Positions 42,332 to 52,158 are shown, counted from the stretch's first letter. The stretch: DNA of 64,000 nt from Caballeronia hypogeia (GCF_001544875.2 NZ_FCOA02000014.1:62001-126000); one strand, 5' to 3'. Program-made: numbers and translations. The notes: generated by a model from the sequence alone, not told the origin.

Positions 42332-43494
42332 GGACGACGATGAACACGCTGCCGCACTGGCTCGGCGAGCAACACACGATGATTCGCGAGGCGGTTCGAC
42401 GTTTCGCCGAAAAGGAAATCGCGCCGCGCTCGGAGATGCTCTGGGAGCAGGAGGCGTTTCCCTACGACATCTGGAGCCAGGCGGGCGCGCTCGGTTTCAC
42501 GGGCCTGCCCTATTCCGAGGAATGGGGCGGCGGCGGCGGCGACTGGCTTTCGTTCGTCATCGTGCTGGAAGAGCTCGCTCGCGTGGACTGCGCGGTCGCC
42601 AATGCGCTGATGGCGAACTCGACGGTCGCGAGCCTGTTGTCGAACTACGGCACCGCCGCGCAGAAAGATCGCTATCTGCGGCCCATCATGACGGGCGCGC
42701 AGATCGGCTCGATCGGACTGTCGGAGCCGGACGCGGGATCGGACGCGGCGAACATCGGCACGCGCGCGGTGTTCGACGGCGAGCGCTGGATCATCGATGG
42801 CGCGAAGACCTTCATCAGCAATTCGGGCACGGAGATCGGCGGGCCGGTCGTGATCGCCGCCGTCACCGGCACGCGCGACGACGGCCGCAAGGAAATCTCG
42901 AACTTCATCGTGCCGTCGGGTACGCCGGGTTTTCAGACGGGGCGCAAGCTGCGCAAGATCGGCTGGCGCGCATCTATCACGCACGAGCTGTTCTTCGAGC
43001 GCTGCGCGATTCCCGCCGATCATCTGCTCGGCGAGCGCGGCGCGGGGCTGCGCCAGACACTTGCGCAGATCAGCACGGGGCGCATTCTCATCGGCGCGCT
43101 GGCGCTGGGCATTTTGCAGGGCTCGCTGGAACGCTCGATCGACTACATGAAGACGCGCCACGCATTCGGCCGCCCGATCGCGGAGTTTCAGGGTCTGCAG
43201 TTCAAGCTCGCCGACATGGCGACGCACGCGCACGCCGCGCGTCTGATGCTCTACGACGCCGCCGCGCGCAAGGACGCGGGCGAACCCTTCGATGCGCAGG
43301 CCTCGCAGGCGAAGCTGTTCGCGTCCGAGCAGGCGATGCACGCCGCGCATCAGGCGCTGCAGATTCACGGCGGCTACGGCGTGATGGCCGAGTTTCCGGT
43401 CGCGCGCGCGTTCGGCGACGCGAAGGTGCTCGAGATCGTGGAAGGCACATCCGAAATACAACGCATGATCATCGCGCGCGCGCTGCTCGCGTGA
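42328..43494 (+). CDS. Acyl-CoA dehydrogenase
   Basis: The 388-aa enzyme has the classical domain order: GLPYSEEWGGGGGDWLSFVI in the N-terminal helices, the flavin-binding GSIGLSEPDAGSDAANI, FISNSGTE, and the C-terminal RHAFGRPIAEFQGLQFKLAD, then IHGGYGVMAEFPVARAFGDA and VLEIVEGTSEIQRMI. The catalytic Glu of short-chain and methylmalonyl-type enzymes (EIVEG) is present, unlike the two flavoproteins at 506 and 5037. An alternative start at 42340 has a better-spaced GAGGACG. It oxidises the CoA thioester of the imported acid. Confidence 0.92.
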   Translation: MRTTMNTLPHWLGEQHTMIREAVRRFAEKEIAPRSEMLWEQEAFPYDIWSQAGALGFTGLPYSEEWGGGGGDWLSFVIVLEELARVDCAVANALMANSTVASLLSNYGTAAQKDRYLRPIMTGAQIGSIGLSEPDAGSDAANIGTRAVFDGERWIIDGAKTFISNSGTEIGGPVVIAAVTGTRDDGRKEISNFIVPSGTPGFQTGRKLRKIGWRASITHELFFERCAIPADHLLGERGAGLRQTLAQISTGRILIGALALGILQGSLERSIDYMKTRHAFGRPIAEFQGLQFKLADMATHAHAARLMLYDAAARKDAGEPFDAQASQAKLFASEQAMHAAHQALQIHGGYGVMAEFPVARAFGDAKVLEIVEGTSEIQRMIIARALLA

Positions 43495-43521
43495 ACGCGC
43501 GCCGGGATAAAGGGAGGGGGC

Positions 43522-44715
43522 ATGCTGGAAGGCATCAAGGTTCTGAGCTTCACTCATTTTCTGCAAGGTCCCGCAGCCGTGCAGATGCTTGCCGATGTGG
43601 GCGCGGACGTCATCAAGATCGAGCCGCCGGGCGGCGCGTTCGAGCGTAGCTGGACGGGCGCGGACGCGTTCGTCGAAGGCGTGAGCGTGTTCTTTCTGCT
43701 CGGCAATCGCAATCAGCGCAGCCTGTCGCTCGATCTGCGCGAGGAAGCCGCGCGCGAGATCGTGTGGCGGCTGATCCGCGAAGCGGACGTGCTGATCGAG
43801 AACTATCGGCCCGGCGTGCTCGACAAGATGGGTTTCGGTTATGCGCAGGTCCACGAGGTGAATCCGCGGCTCGTGTATTGCTCGTGCACCGGATACGGCT
43901 CGTCCGGCCCCTATCTGAAGCGCCCCGGTCAGGACCTGCTGCTTCAGGCGATGAGCGGCATGACGATGCTTTCGGGCGAAGCGGACTCGCCGCCGACGCC
44001 GGTCGGCTCGGCCATCGTTGACCAGCATGCGGCGGTGCTCGCGGCATTCGGCGTCGTCGCCGCGTTGCAGGCGCGCGAGCGTACGGGCGTCGGCACGCGC
44101 GTCGAGAGCAATCTGCTCAATGCCGCGCTGGATCTGCAGATCGAGCCCTTCACGTATTACATGAACAAAGGTCCTCTCTGGAAGCGCACGCAGCCGCCGA
44201 CGGGCAGCCGCTTCCATCCCGCGCCTTACGGCGTGTATCGCACGCTCGACGGCTATATCGCGATGTCGCTCACGCCGACGCAGAAGCTCGCCGGCGCGCT
44301 GTCCTGCCCCGAGCTGGCCGGATTCACGCATCCGAAGGACAACGTGCGTCGCCGCGACGAGATCAATCACCTCGTCTACGGAGCGCTGAAGACGCGCACG
44401 ACGGAAGACTGGATGCGCATCTTCGAGGAGCACGACATCTGGTTCGCGCCGGTCAACGACTACGAACAGGTCGAGCGCGATCCGCAGGTGGCGCACAACC
44501 AGATGATCATGCAGCTCGATCACGACGAAGCGGGACCGGTGCGCCTGCTCGCGCATCCGGTGCGCTACGACGGCGAGGCGCCGCCGCTGCGCCGGCATCC
44601 GCCGCGTCAGGGACAACATACCCGCGAAGTGCTCGCGGAACTGGGATACACGCCGGAACAGATCGACGCCTATGTCGAACGCGGCATTGCATTGACTTCG
44701 AGGAGAAGCGCATGA
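43522..44715 (+). CDS. Family III CoA-transferase (CaiB/BaiF)
   Basis: The 397-aa enzyme starts MLEGIKVLSFTHFLQGPAAV. It has GADVIKIEPPGGAFERSW (CoA-binding loop), the RNQRSLSLDLREEAA segment, ENYRPGVLDKMGFGYAQVHE, and the catalytic Asp in SAIVDQHAAVLAAFG. It moves CoA from one thioester to a carboxylic acid, activating the substrate of this pathway without ATP. AGGGAGGGGGC precedes the ATG. Its end overlaps the second MaoC gene (ATGA at 44712-44715). Confidence 0.92.
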   Translation: MLEGIKVLSFTHFLQGPAAVQMLADVGADVIKIEPPGGAFERSWTGADAFVEGVSVFFLLGNRNQRSLSLDLREEAAREIVWRLIREADVLIENYRPGVLDKMGFGYAQVHEVNPRLVYCSCTGYGSSGPYLKRPGQDLLLQAMSGMTMLSGEADSPPTPVGSAIVDQHAAVLAAFGVVAALQARERTGVGTRVESNLLNAALDLQIEPFTYYMNKGPLWKRTQPPTGSRFHPAPYGVYRTLDGYIAMSLTPTQKLAGALSCPELAGFTHPKDNVRRRDEINHLVYGALKTRTTEDWMRIFEEHDIWFAPVNDYEQVERDPQVAHNQMIMQLDHDEAGPVRLLAHPVRYDGEAPPLRRHPPRQGQHTREVLAELGYTPEQIDAYVERGIALTSRRSA

Positions 44716-45185
44716 ACGCAAATACGCCGAATCTGCCGGGGCTGCTCCGCTTCGACGATGTGGACATCGGCCGCACGCAGACGATCGTGCACACCGTCAC
44801 GGAAGCCGAGGTGGATGCATTCGGCAGGCTGTCGGGCGATCTGAACCCGCTGCACATGGAAAACGCATTCGCCGAGCGCTCGCCGTTCGGCAGGCGTGTC
44901 GTGCATGGGTTGCTGACGGCCGCGCTGGTGTCCGCCGCGCATACCGAACTGACGGGGCCGGGCTTCGCGTATGTCGGCCAGGAGCTGCGCTTTCTCGGTC
45001 CCGTCTATATCGGCGATACGGTGACGATCAACGTTTGCGTGGTCGAAAAGAAGCCCGCGAAGCACATCCTCGTGATGGACACGACGGTGCGTAACCAGCA
45101 GGGACGCGTCGTGCTGAGCGGCCTGTCCGCGCTGAAGGAGCTTCGTTTCGACAATGCGGTCGTGGCGCGCCCCGCCGCCGCTTAA
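44712..45185 (+). CDS. MaoC-type hydratase, second copy
   Basis: The 157-aa hot-dog hydratase has the pattern GRLSGDLNPLHMENAFAERS (Asp-His dyad) and GRRVVHGLLTAALVSAAHTE. VYIGDTVTINVCVVEKKPAK parallels the first copy at 41091. Ends the enzyme operon. The presence of two MaoC proteins suggests either a heterodimer or two hydration steps. The AraC-type regulator gene starts 139 bases later in the same direction. Confidence 0.88.
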   Translation: MNANTPNLPGLLRFDDVDIGRTQTIVHTVTEAEVDAFGRLSGDLNPLHMENAFAERSPFGRRVVHGLLTAALVSAAHTELTGPGFAYVGQELRFLGPVYIGDTVTINVCVVEKKPAKHILVMDTTVRNQQGRVVLSGLSALKELRFDNAVVARPAAA

Positions 45186-45324
45186 CGCTACGGGTCACGC
45201 GATGCATAGTGCAATTGCCAGTTACGGCGCGCACGGGCGCGCGGATACACTCGGGACGATACCCCTCGCGCCGCGGCGCACACGCCATGAGGAAGCCGTT
45301 GCACCGCCGGACCGGAGGAAACAG

Positions 45325-46221
45325 GTGGATACCGCATGTTGCTGCCACGTTCCTGTGATCAGGATCGAAGACTATGAATATGGCTCGCACGTCAAGTCGC
45401 CCGATTTTCATCTCGCGCCGATCGAAGCGCTGAAATCGACGCTGCCGTATCCGCATCGGCACGACTTCTATCACATGATGTGGGTAGTCGCGGGCAGCGG
45501 CTCGCACGTCATCGATTCGGTGCGCTATGACGTGCGGCCGCATACGCTCTACTTCATGGCGCCGGGCAGCGTGCACGATCTCGATCTGTCGGCGGACACT
45601 TTCGGTTATTCGCTGAGCTTCTCTTCCGAGTTCTTCGCGTTTCGCGTGCAGAACCGTCACTCGGAAACGGATGTGCCGGTGTACGACTTCGAGAAACTCG
45701 ACCCGTGTCTCTTCCTCGGCGATGCGCAAGTACGCGAGCTCGCGCGCGTGATGGACGGCATCCGACAGGAGTATCAGGAAGAGTCGGTGGGCTATACCGA
45801 CGCGATCTGGGCGTATCTGCACGTCTTTCTGATCAAGGTCGCGCGCATGTGCGACGCCGCCGCCATGCGCGACGCCGGCGCGTCGCGCAGCGTGCTGCTG
45901 TCGCGCCGCTTCAAGAGTCTGCTCGACAAGCATTTCCGCTCGGTGAACGAAGCGGCCGACTACGCGCGCCTGCTGAACGTCACAGAACGCGCGCTCAACG
46001 AAGCGACGCGCCAGGCGCTGGGAAGCACGGCGCCCAAGCTGATCCGCGAACGCGTGATGCTCGAAGCGAAACGGCTGCTGCTGCACTCGGAAGTGAATAT
46101 CGCCGAGATCGCCGCGATGCTTTCCTTCGACGATCCCGCCTATTTCAGCCGCTGCTTTCGCAAGCACACGGGACGCTCGCCGATCGACTATCGGCGCAGT
46201 CTCGAGAAGCTCCATATCTGA
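45325..46221 (+). CDS. AraC-family transcriptional regulator
   Basis: The 298-aa regulator has an N-terminal cupin sensor (HRHDFYHMMWVVAGSGSHVI, DVRPHTLYFMAPGSVHDLDL) and a C-terminal double HTH: SVNEAADYARLLNVTERALN and then EVNIAEIAAMLSFDDPAYFS, FRKHTGRSPIDYRRS. The start is GTG at 45325 after CCGGAGGAAACAG; a long upstream open frame has no ribosome site. It probably senses the substrate or an intermediate of the preceding pathway. Confidence 0.9.
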   Translation: MDTACCCHVPVIRIEDYEYGSHVKSPDFHLAPIEALKSTLPYPHRHDFYHMMWVVAGSGSHVIDSVRYDVRPHTLYFMAPGSVHDLDLSADTFGYSLSFSSEFFAFRVQNRHSETDVPVYDFEKLDPCLFLGDAQVRELARVMDGIRQEYQEESVGYTDAIWAYLHVFLIKVARMCDAAAMRDAGASRSVLLSRRFKSLLDKHFRSVNEAADYARLLNVTERALNEATRQALGSTAPKLIRERVMLEAKRLLLHSEVNIAEIAAMLSFDDPAYFSRCFRKHTGRSPIDYRRSLEKLHI

Positions 46222-46291
46222 CGACGTATCCGCTTTCGGGTCCACCGCTACTCATTCGCGTGCGCGACGCACACGCATACAAGGAGACATC

Positions 46292-47512
46292 GTGTCGCTA
46301 TCGAATTCATCGTTGCCCGTCACCGACGAACAGAAGCAGCTCTTCAGTCGCATTCTCGACCGCACGGCGGACAGGGTCGCCGCCGACGAGTTGGGCTTCG
46401 GCGTCGAGTTTCCGCAAGTCACCGGTCCCGATGGCGAATGGGTGCGGCTGCCCGCATCGCTGTCGGCGGGATACGACGGCGATGCCTGGAGTCACGGCAA
46501 CTGGTTCTGCGGCTTCTGGGTCGGGCTGCTGCTGACGTCGCACCTGCATACCGGCGAAGCGCGCTTTCTCGAGTGGGCGCGCGCCCGCATGCGCCTCGTC
46601 GAGCAGCGCGCGCACGATCCCAACACGCATGACATCGGCTTCATCTTCGACAGCAGCGCCGTGCCGGGCCATCACGTGACCGGTGACGCGTGGTTCGCGG
46701 ACATCGCGCTCGCAGCCGCCGACAAGCTGCGCGCACGCCTCGTCACGACACGGGCCGGCGCGTATCTCGCGTCGTGGGGACCGTTGTCCGATCCGCGCGG
46801 GCGCAGCGCATCCGCGATCGATACGATGGCGAATCTGTCGCTGCTCTACTGGGCCGCGAACTATGCGGACGACGGCAGCTATCGCCACGCCGCCGACGCG
46901 CACGCCGAGATGACCGCGCGCGCATTCGTGCGCAGCGACGACTCGACGTATCACGCCGTCGAATACGCTCTCGAAAGCGGCGCACGCAAGCGCGGCTACA
47001 CGTTCCAGGGCGCGTTCGACGAGTCCGCGTGGAGCCGCGGTCAGGCATGGGCGATCTACGGTTACGTGAATTCCGCGCGCGAAACGGGCAAGCGTGCGTA
47101 TCTCGATCTCGCCGAACGTCTCGCCGACTACTACGTGCGCCGTCTCGACGGACGTCACGTGCCGCCATGGGACTTCGACGCGAGCGGCCGCGAGGCCGAG
47201 ATCAAGGACACGGCGGCGGCGGCCATCGTCGCATCGGCGCTCATCGAAATGGCGCGCGTGCATCCCGATGCGCAATCCGCGCAGAAGTGGGGACGTCACG
47301 GGCTCGCGATGCTCGAAGCGCTGTGCCGCGACGAGTTCACGAAGGACGGCCAGCACGGGCTGCTGCATAACTCCTGTTACTCGAAGCCCCATGGCATCGG
47401 CGTAGATGGCGCGACGATGTTCGGCGACTTCTTCTTCGTCGAGGCCCTGTGCCGCGTGGTTCATCCGGGAGGCCTGAGACCGCTCGACGCTCCGCATATT
47501 CCGCTCGCCTGA
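46292..47512 (+). CDS. Glycoside hydrolase family 88 (unsaturated glucuronyl/galacturonyl hydrolase)
   Basis: The 406-aa (alpha/alpha)6-barrel protein shows SHGNWFCGFWVGLLL, HDIGFIFDSSAVPG, the catalytic Asp region SASAIDTMANLSLLYWAANY, and SAWSRGQAWAIYGYVNSARE. It cleaves delta-4,5-unsaturated uronic acids released by polysaccharide lyases. It has no signal peptide, so it is cytoplasmic. It starts at GTG (46292) after AAGGAGACAT. No lyase or uronate transporter lies next to it except the LacI-linked TRAP system 1.7 kb downstream, which may be its supply. Confidence 0.9.
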   Translation: MSLSNSSLPVTDEQKQLFSRILDRTADRVAADELGFGVEFPQVTGPDGEWVRLPASLSAGYDGDAWSHGNWFCGFWVGLLLTSHLHTGEARFLEWARARMRLVEQRAHDPNTHDIGFIFDSSAVPGHHVTGDAWFADIALAAADKLRARLVTTRAGAYLASWGPLSDPRGRSASAIDTMANLSLLYWAANYADDGSYRHAADAHAEMTARAFVRSDDSTYHAVEYALESGARKRGYTFQGAFDESAWSRGQAWAIYGYVNSARETGKRAYLDLAERLADYYVRRLDGRHVPPWDFDASGREAEIKDTAAAAIVASALIEMARVHPDAQSAQKWGRHGLAMLEALCRDEFTKDGQHGLLHNSCYSKPHGIGVDGATMFGDFFFVEALCRVVHPGGLRPLDAPHIPLA

Positions 47513-47604
47513 ACGGTACGATGCCGGGCAGACCAGCCGTATCGCAGATGGCTTTCGCTAAAATCTGACACAATCCTGTTATCCGTCCGCAACAGGAGGC
47601 GAGC

Positions 47605-48732
47605 GTGCCAGGATTACTTCCCGATGTCGACCGAGATGGTCTGCTCGAATATTCGGTCGTCTACACCGACCGATCGATCAATCATATGTCGCAGCTCTTT
47701 CAGGGCGTCATGCGCGACATTTCCGATGCCCTGAAAAAAGTGTACAACGCGAAGTCCGCCGTTGTGGTCCCGGGCAGCGGGACTTTCGGTATGGAAGCCG
47801 TCGCGCGCCAGTTCGCGACGAACAGAAAATGTCTGATCATCCGCAATGGCTGGTTCAGTTTCCGCTGGTCCCAGATTTTCGACATGGGCGGCATTCCGTC
47901 TGAGTCGACGGTGTTGAAGGCGCGTCCCGTCGAGCAAGGGAGGCAGGCGGCCTATGCACCGCCGCCGGTGGAAGAAGTGGTCGCTGCGATCATGAAAAAC
48001 AAGCCGGATCTGGTTTTCGCGCCGCACGTCGAAACCGCATCCGGGATGATGCTGCCCGATTCCTATTTGCGCGCGGTGGCCGACGCGGTTCATGCCGTCG
48101 GCGGAATGTTCGTACTGGATTGCATCGCGTCCGGTACGATCTGGGTCGACATGGAAGCCAGCGGCGTGGATGTGCTGATCAGCGCGCCGCAAAAGGGATG
48201 GAGCGCGCCACCCTGTTGTGCGCTGGTCATGCTCGGCCCGCTCGCCCGCGAAAGAATCGAGGCAACCACGAGCACCAGTTTCGCCTGCGATCTTCGCAAA
48301 TGGCTGCAGATCATGGAAGCCTATGAGAACGGCGGGTTTGCGTACCACGCCACGATGCCCACGGACGGTCTCGCGAAACTGCGCGATGTCGTGAAAGAGA
48401 CCGAAGCATACGGCTTCGACAAAGTGAGAGCGGAACAGCTTGAACTCGGCAAGCGCATTCGCTCACTCCTGGCTGACAAGGGTTTCTCGAGCGTGGCGGC
48501 CGAAGGCTTTGAAGCTCCGGGCGTCGTGGTCTGCTACACGGACGATGATGGAATTCGATCCGGCAAGAAATTCGCCGATGCCGGCTTGCAGATCGCGCCC
48601 GGTGTTCCTCTTCAATGCGACGAGCCTGACGATTTCAAGACCTTCCGCATCGGATTGTTCGGTCTGGACAAACTGCATGATGTCGAAAGCGCGGTGACCA
48701 GATTCGCCAGGGCACTGGACACGGTTCTTTAG
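47605..48732 (+). CDS. Class V aminotransferase (alanine-glyoxylate/serine-pyruvate type)
   Basis: The 375-aa PLP enzyme has SAVVVPGSGTFGMEAVARQF near the cofactor phosphate, GGMFVLDCIASGTIWVDMEA (Asp to the pyridine N), and the Schiff-base Lys in LISAPQKGWSAPPCC. The start is GTG at 47605 after AACAGGAGGCGAGC. It lacks neighbours in a convincing operon. Codon choice is less extreme than that of surrounding genes. It could use alanine, serine or 2-aminoethylphosphonate as donor; sequence alone does not say. Confidence 0.88.
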   Translation: MPGLLPDVDRDGLLEYSVVYTDRSINHMSQLFQGVMRDISDALKKVYNAKSAVVVPGSGTFGMEAVARQFATNRKCLIIRNGWFSFRWSQIFDMGGIPSESTVLKARPVEQGRQAAYAPPPVEEVVAAIMKNKPDLVFAPHVETASGMMLPDSYLRAVADAVHAVGGMFVLDCIASGTIWVDMEASGVDVLISAPQKGWSAPPCCALVMLGPLARERIEATTSTSFACDLRKWLQIMEAYENGGFAYHATMPTDGLAKLRDVVKETEAYGFDKVRAEQLELGKRIRSLLADKGFSSVAAEGFEAPGVVVCYTDDDGIRSGKKFADAGLQIAPGVPLQCDEPDDFKTFRIGLFGLDKLHDVESAVTRFARALDTVL

Positions 48733-49208
48733 CGCGACTTTCCGGACCACGCGCGCCATTGCGCTGCCTCGCTGCGACATCGGCGAGAGCAGCGCGAAAA
48801 CTGCCGGACGGGCTATGCGCACATTTCAACCTTAAACGGATTCCGATCCATCCCCCGCGCGTGCGATCTCATTCGTCGCGAACGCCGTACATGTGACCCA
48901 TTGCCGCCAAGACAGGCGGGCAATATTCAAGCAGAGCCCTCCCCGGCATCCACGCCAACCTGACCGGCCCCTCCCCCCCACGCTCGCGCTGCCCACGCCG
49001 TTCTGCCGCCGGACCATCGCGAAACGACACGAATCTCCTGTCCATTACGGTGTCGCGGATTCTGACGTGAACGCGGGTAAACGCCCATTTGAGCGTCCCC
49101 TTCGACGCTTTACTGTATCGATACACTAAATCGATACAGTGCTGCGCCCCGTCGCGCCGCGCTGAAGACATCCGCCCGCGCACAGAGCGGCATCCAGGAG
49201 ACAACACC
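48733..49208. other. Intergenic region carrying the TRAP/LacI promoter
   Basis: 476 bases with no acceptable ORF. The left part has imperfect GC-rich repeats after the aminotransferase; no T-tailed terminator. The right end contains the operator described at 49112-49140 and an AGGAG ribosome site for the binding protein gene. Confidence 0.5.
49112..49140. promoter_or_regulatory. LacI-type operator pair
   Basis: ACTGTATCGAT (49112-49122) and ATCGATACAGT (49130-49140) are exact reverse complements with a 7-base spacer. Inside, TGTATCGATACA (49114-49125) is itself a 12-bp palindrome with a central CG, the usual LacI/GalR operator shape, and AATCGATACAG repeats most of it. It lies 69-97 bases before the TRAP binding protein gene, whose operon also encodes a LacI regulator. 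Confidence 0.8.
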
Positions 49209-50240
49209 ATGCAATCCATTTCCCGGCGACGCTTCCTCCAGACGGCTTCGGTCGCTTCGCTCGCGGCGGCCGGCGCTGGCTTTCCCGCGATCGTGCGTGC
49301 CCAGCCCGCGGCCACGCTGCGGCTTTCGTCCTCGATGCCGCCCAACGAGAACGCCGCGCATTACGTGTGGTATCAGAACCTCGTCGCGAACCTGAAGGCG
49401 AGCGTTGGCGATCAGATCCGCATCGACTACTTTCCGAACAACCAACTCGGCAAGGAAAGCGACGTCGTGCAGCAGGTGAAGGTCGGCGCGGTCGACATGA
49501 TGGTCACCGGCTCGTCGATCTGGGCGACCGTGCTGCCGGAACTCGGCATGCTCGACCTCGGATATGTGTTCGACAGCTTCGACCACGTGGGCCGCGCGAT
49601 GGACGGCACCGTCGGCAAGTCGTTCGACACGCTGCTGCAACAGCGCGCGGGCTGCTCGGTCGTGACGTGGGGCTATTCGTTCGGCGCGCGCAATGTGTTC
49701 ACCAAGAAGCCCACGCAATCGCTCGCCGATATCAAGGGCGTGAAACTGCGCGTCCTGCCCACACCCGCTTTCATGGAAACCTTCAAGCTGATGGGCGCGG
49801 TGCCCACGCCGATTCCCATCGGCGAGTTGTATATGGCCGCGCAGACGGGCGTCGTCGATGGCTTCGAGCACGATTGCGCGACGGTCCTCGCGAGCAAGTA
49901 CGACGAAGTCGTGAAATCGTGCTGGCAGACCCAGCACGTGTTCAGTCCGCTGGTCGTCGTGATGGGCCGCCGCGCGCTCGCGAAGATTCCGGAAAATCTG
50001 CGCCCCGCATTTCAGAAAGCGGCGCAGGACGCGACCGCGAAGCAGCGCGTCGCCGCCATTCAGACCGCCGCCAGCGCCGAGCAGGAACTGAAGAAGAAAG
50101 GCATGACGTTCTATCCGATGTCGAAGGCCGACCGCGACACCGCGCGCGCCGAAATGCAATCGAAGTTGTACGCGAGCTTTGCGAAGCAGTACCCGGCGAC
50201 CGCGCCGCTTTTCACCGCCATCGCCGCCGCGCGCGGTTAA
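49209..50240 (+). CDS. TRAP transporter solute-binding protein with Tat-type signal
   Basis: The 343-aa DctP-family protein has a twin-arginine signal (SRRRFLQTASVASLAAAGAG, cleavage near VRAQP). Its family blocks are NQLGKESDVVQQVKVGAVDM, SLADIKGVKLRVLPTPAFME (binding Arg) and QTGVVDGFEHDCATVLASKY. A CCAGGAGACAACACC ribosome site is present. First gene of an operon with the fused permease, LacI regulator, 2-hydroxyacid dehydrogenase and amidohydrolase. A sugar acid or hydroxy acid is the likely ligand. Confidence 0.92.
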   Translation: MQSISRRRFLQTASVASLAAAGAGFPAIVRAQPAATLRLSSSMPPNENAAHYVWYQNLVANLKASVGDQIRIDYFPNNQLGKESDVVQQVKVGAVDMMVTGSSIWATVLPELGMLDLGYVFDSFDHVGRAMDGTVGKSFDTLLQQRAGCSVVTWGYSFGARNVFTKKPTQSLADIKGVKLRVLPTPAFMETFKLMGAVPTPIPIGELYMAAQTGVVDGFEHDCATVLASKYDEVVKSCWQTQHVFSPLVVVMGRRALAKIPENLRPAFQKAAQDATAKQRVAAIQTAASAEQELKKKGMTFYPMSKADRDTARAEMQSKLYASFAKQYPATAPLFTAIAAARG

Positions 50241-50262
50241 TCGAAGCAATGAGGCAGACACC

Positions 50263-52158
50263 ATGACCACTTTCTCCGCGACGCCCGGACCGGAGGCGCA
50301 ACTCGCCGCGCCCGGCTTCGGCCATGAGACCGTGCTCGCGCGCGGCCTCGCGCGCCTCATGCACTGGATCGAATACTTCTGCGCGGCCGTGCTCGCAGCC
50401 GATGTGATCGTGGTGTTCCTCTCGGTGATCTATCGCTACTTCCTGCACGATCCGTTCGACTGGGCCGAAGAAGTCGCCGGCGCGCTGATGATCGTGCTGG
50501 TGTTCTTCGGCGCCGCGACCGTGCTGGGACGCAGCCAGCACGTGGGCGTCGATCTCTTTCGCGGCATGCTGCCCAGGCGCTGGCAAGGCGCGCTCGTGCA
50601 TGTCGGGCATTGGGTGATTGCGGGCGTCGCGGGGAATCTGTGCGTATCGTCGTGCCTGTTGCTCGTCGACTCCTACGGACAGATGACGCCAAGCGGTCTG
50701 CCCGCGTGGATCAACGTGTATCCGCTCGTCATCGGCGGCGTGTTCATGACGATGTTCGCGCTCGCCAATGCGCTCAACGGCGCGCGCAAGACCGTGCTCG
50801 GCACGTTGATCGGCTGTGTGCTGCTGGCTGCGATCCTGTTCGGGTGGAACGCGTTCGTGCCGGATCACGCGATCAAGCCCGGCTCCCTGTTGATAGCCGG
50901 GTTCATCGGCGGACTCGTGCTCGGCGTGCCGATCGGCTTCGTGCTCGCGTTCTCGGCGCTCCTGTATTTCCTCGCCGAACCTTCCCTGCCGATGCTCGTC
51001 TACTCGCAGCAAGTGATGGCCGGCACTGACCACTTCGTGCTGCTCGCCATTCCGTTCTTCGTGCTGGCGGGCTTGCTGATGGAAACCAACGGCATGTCGT
51101 CGCGCCTGATCGAACTCCTGCTGCGGATGTTCGGACGCGTGCGCGGCGGCCTAGGCCTCATCACGATCATGGCGACGGCGTTCTTTTCCGGCGTGTCCGG
51201 CTCCAAGCTCGCGGATATCGCGGCGGTCGGCGGCGTCGTGATGCCGGCCGTGCGACAGAGCAAGGAAGATCCGAACGAGGCGGCGGCGCTGCTCGCGTGC
51301 AGCGCCGTGATGGCGGAAACCATTCCGCCGTGCGTGAACATGATCATCATGGGTTTCGTCGCGAACATTTCCATCGCAGGGCTGTTTCTCGCGGGCGTCG
51401 TGCCCGCGGCGGTGCTGGCCGTGGCGCTGGCGGTCGTCGCGGTGATCTTCGGCCGCCGCATCAATCTCGCCGATGCGCTCACGAATCCGCGCGCATGGCC
51501 GCCGCTCCTCGGCGGCGCTCTGGTCGCGCTCGTCATGATCACGATGATCGGCAAGGGCGTGACCTCGGGTATCGCGACATCGACGGAAGTATCCGCGTTC
51601 GCCGTGGTCTATGCGCTCATCGTGGGGTGGCTGGCGTTTCGCGAGCTCACGCCGAAGTCGGTCGCCCGCGTGTTCGTGCGCTCGGCGTCGATGGCCAGCA
51701 GCATTCTGTTCATCGTGGCCGCGGCGTCCAGCGTGTCGTTCGCGCTGACCATCGAGCAGATTCCCGCGCTCGTGTCGGACTCGATGATCGCCTTCGCGCA
51801 TCAATACGGCCCGACCATGTTCCTGCTGCTGTCCGTGCTCATCATGATCGTGTTCGGCGCCGTGCTGGAAGGCGCGCCCGCGCTCATCATCTTCGGCCCG
51901 CTGCTCACGCCGATCGCGACGCAGCTCGGCATCAACCCGCTGCACTTCGGCACGGTGATCGTCGTCGCGATGGGGCTCGGTCTGTTCGCGCCGCCCGTGG
52001 GACTGGGGCTTTTCGCGACCTGCGCCATCACCGGCACGGAAATGAAGGCCGTGGCGCGTCCTATGCTCAAATACCTGCTGGTGCTGTTCGTCGCGCTGGT
52101 GGTGCTGATTCTGGTGCCATCGTTTTCGTTGTGGTTGCCGACCCGGCTCGGCCTGTAG
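50263..52158 (+). CDS. TRAP transporter fused permease (DctQM)
   Basis: The 631-aa membrane protein has both TRAP permeases fused. DctQ-like residues 30-200 include RYFLHDPFDWAEEVAGALMI and GRSQHVGVDLFRGMLPRR. The DctM-like part from about 215 contains LLAIPFFVLAGLLMETNGMS, FFSGVSGSKLADIAAVGGVV and FGTVIVVAMGLGLFAPPVGL. About 16 TM helices. Fusion of Q and M is common in one TRAP subgroup and contrasts with the split genes at 37882-39756. It works with the binding protein at 49209. Confidence 0.92.
   Translation: MTTFSATPGPEAQLAAPGFGHETVLARGLARLMHWIEYFCAAVLAADVIVVFLSVIYRYFLHDPFDWAEEVAGALMIVLVFFGAATVLGRSQHVGVDLFRGMLPRRWQGALVHVGHWVIAGVAGNLCVSSCLLLVDSYGQMTPSGLPAWINVYPLVIGGVFMTMFALANALNGARKTVLGTLIGCVLLAAILFGWNAFVPDHAIKPGSLLIAGFIGGLVLGVPIGFVLAFSALLYFLAEPSLPMLVYSQQVMAGTDHFVLLAIPFFVLAGLLMETNGMSSRLIELLLRMFGRVRGGLGLITIMATAFFSGVSGSKLADIAAVGGVVMPAVRQSKEDPNEAAALLACSAVMAETIPPCVNMIIMGFVANISIAGLFLAGVVPAAVLAVALAVVAVIFGRRINLADALTNPRAWPPLLGGALVALVMITMIGKGVTSGIATSTEVSAFAVVYALIVGWLAFRELTPKSVARVFVRSASMASSILFIVAAASSVSFALTIEQIPALVSDSMIAFAHQYGPTMFLLLSVLIMIVFGAVLEGAPALIIFGPLLTPIATQLGINPLHFGTVIVVAMGLGLFAPPVGLGLFATCAITGTEMKAVARPMLKYLLVLFVALVVLILVPSFSLWLPTRLGL

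Noticed and set aside
42220..44721. 833-codon minus-strand ORF opposite acyl-CoA dehydrogenase and CoA-transferase
   Set aside because: Arg-rich antisense frame without domains; the plus strand has full family motifs.
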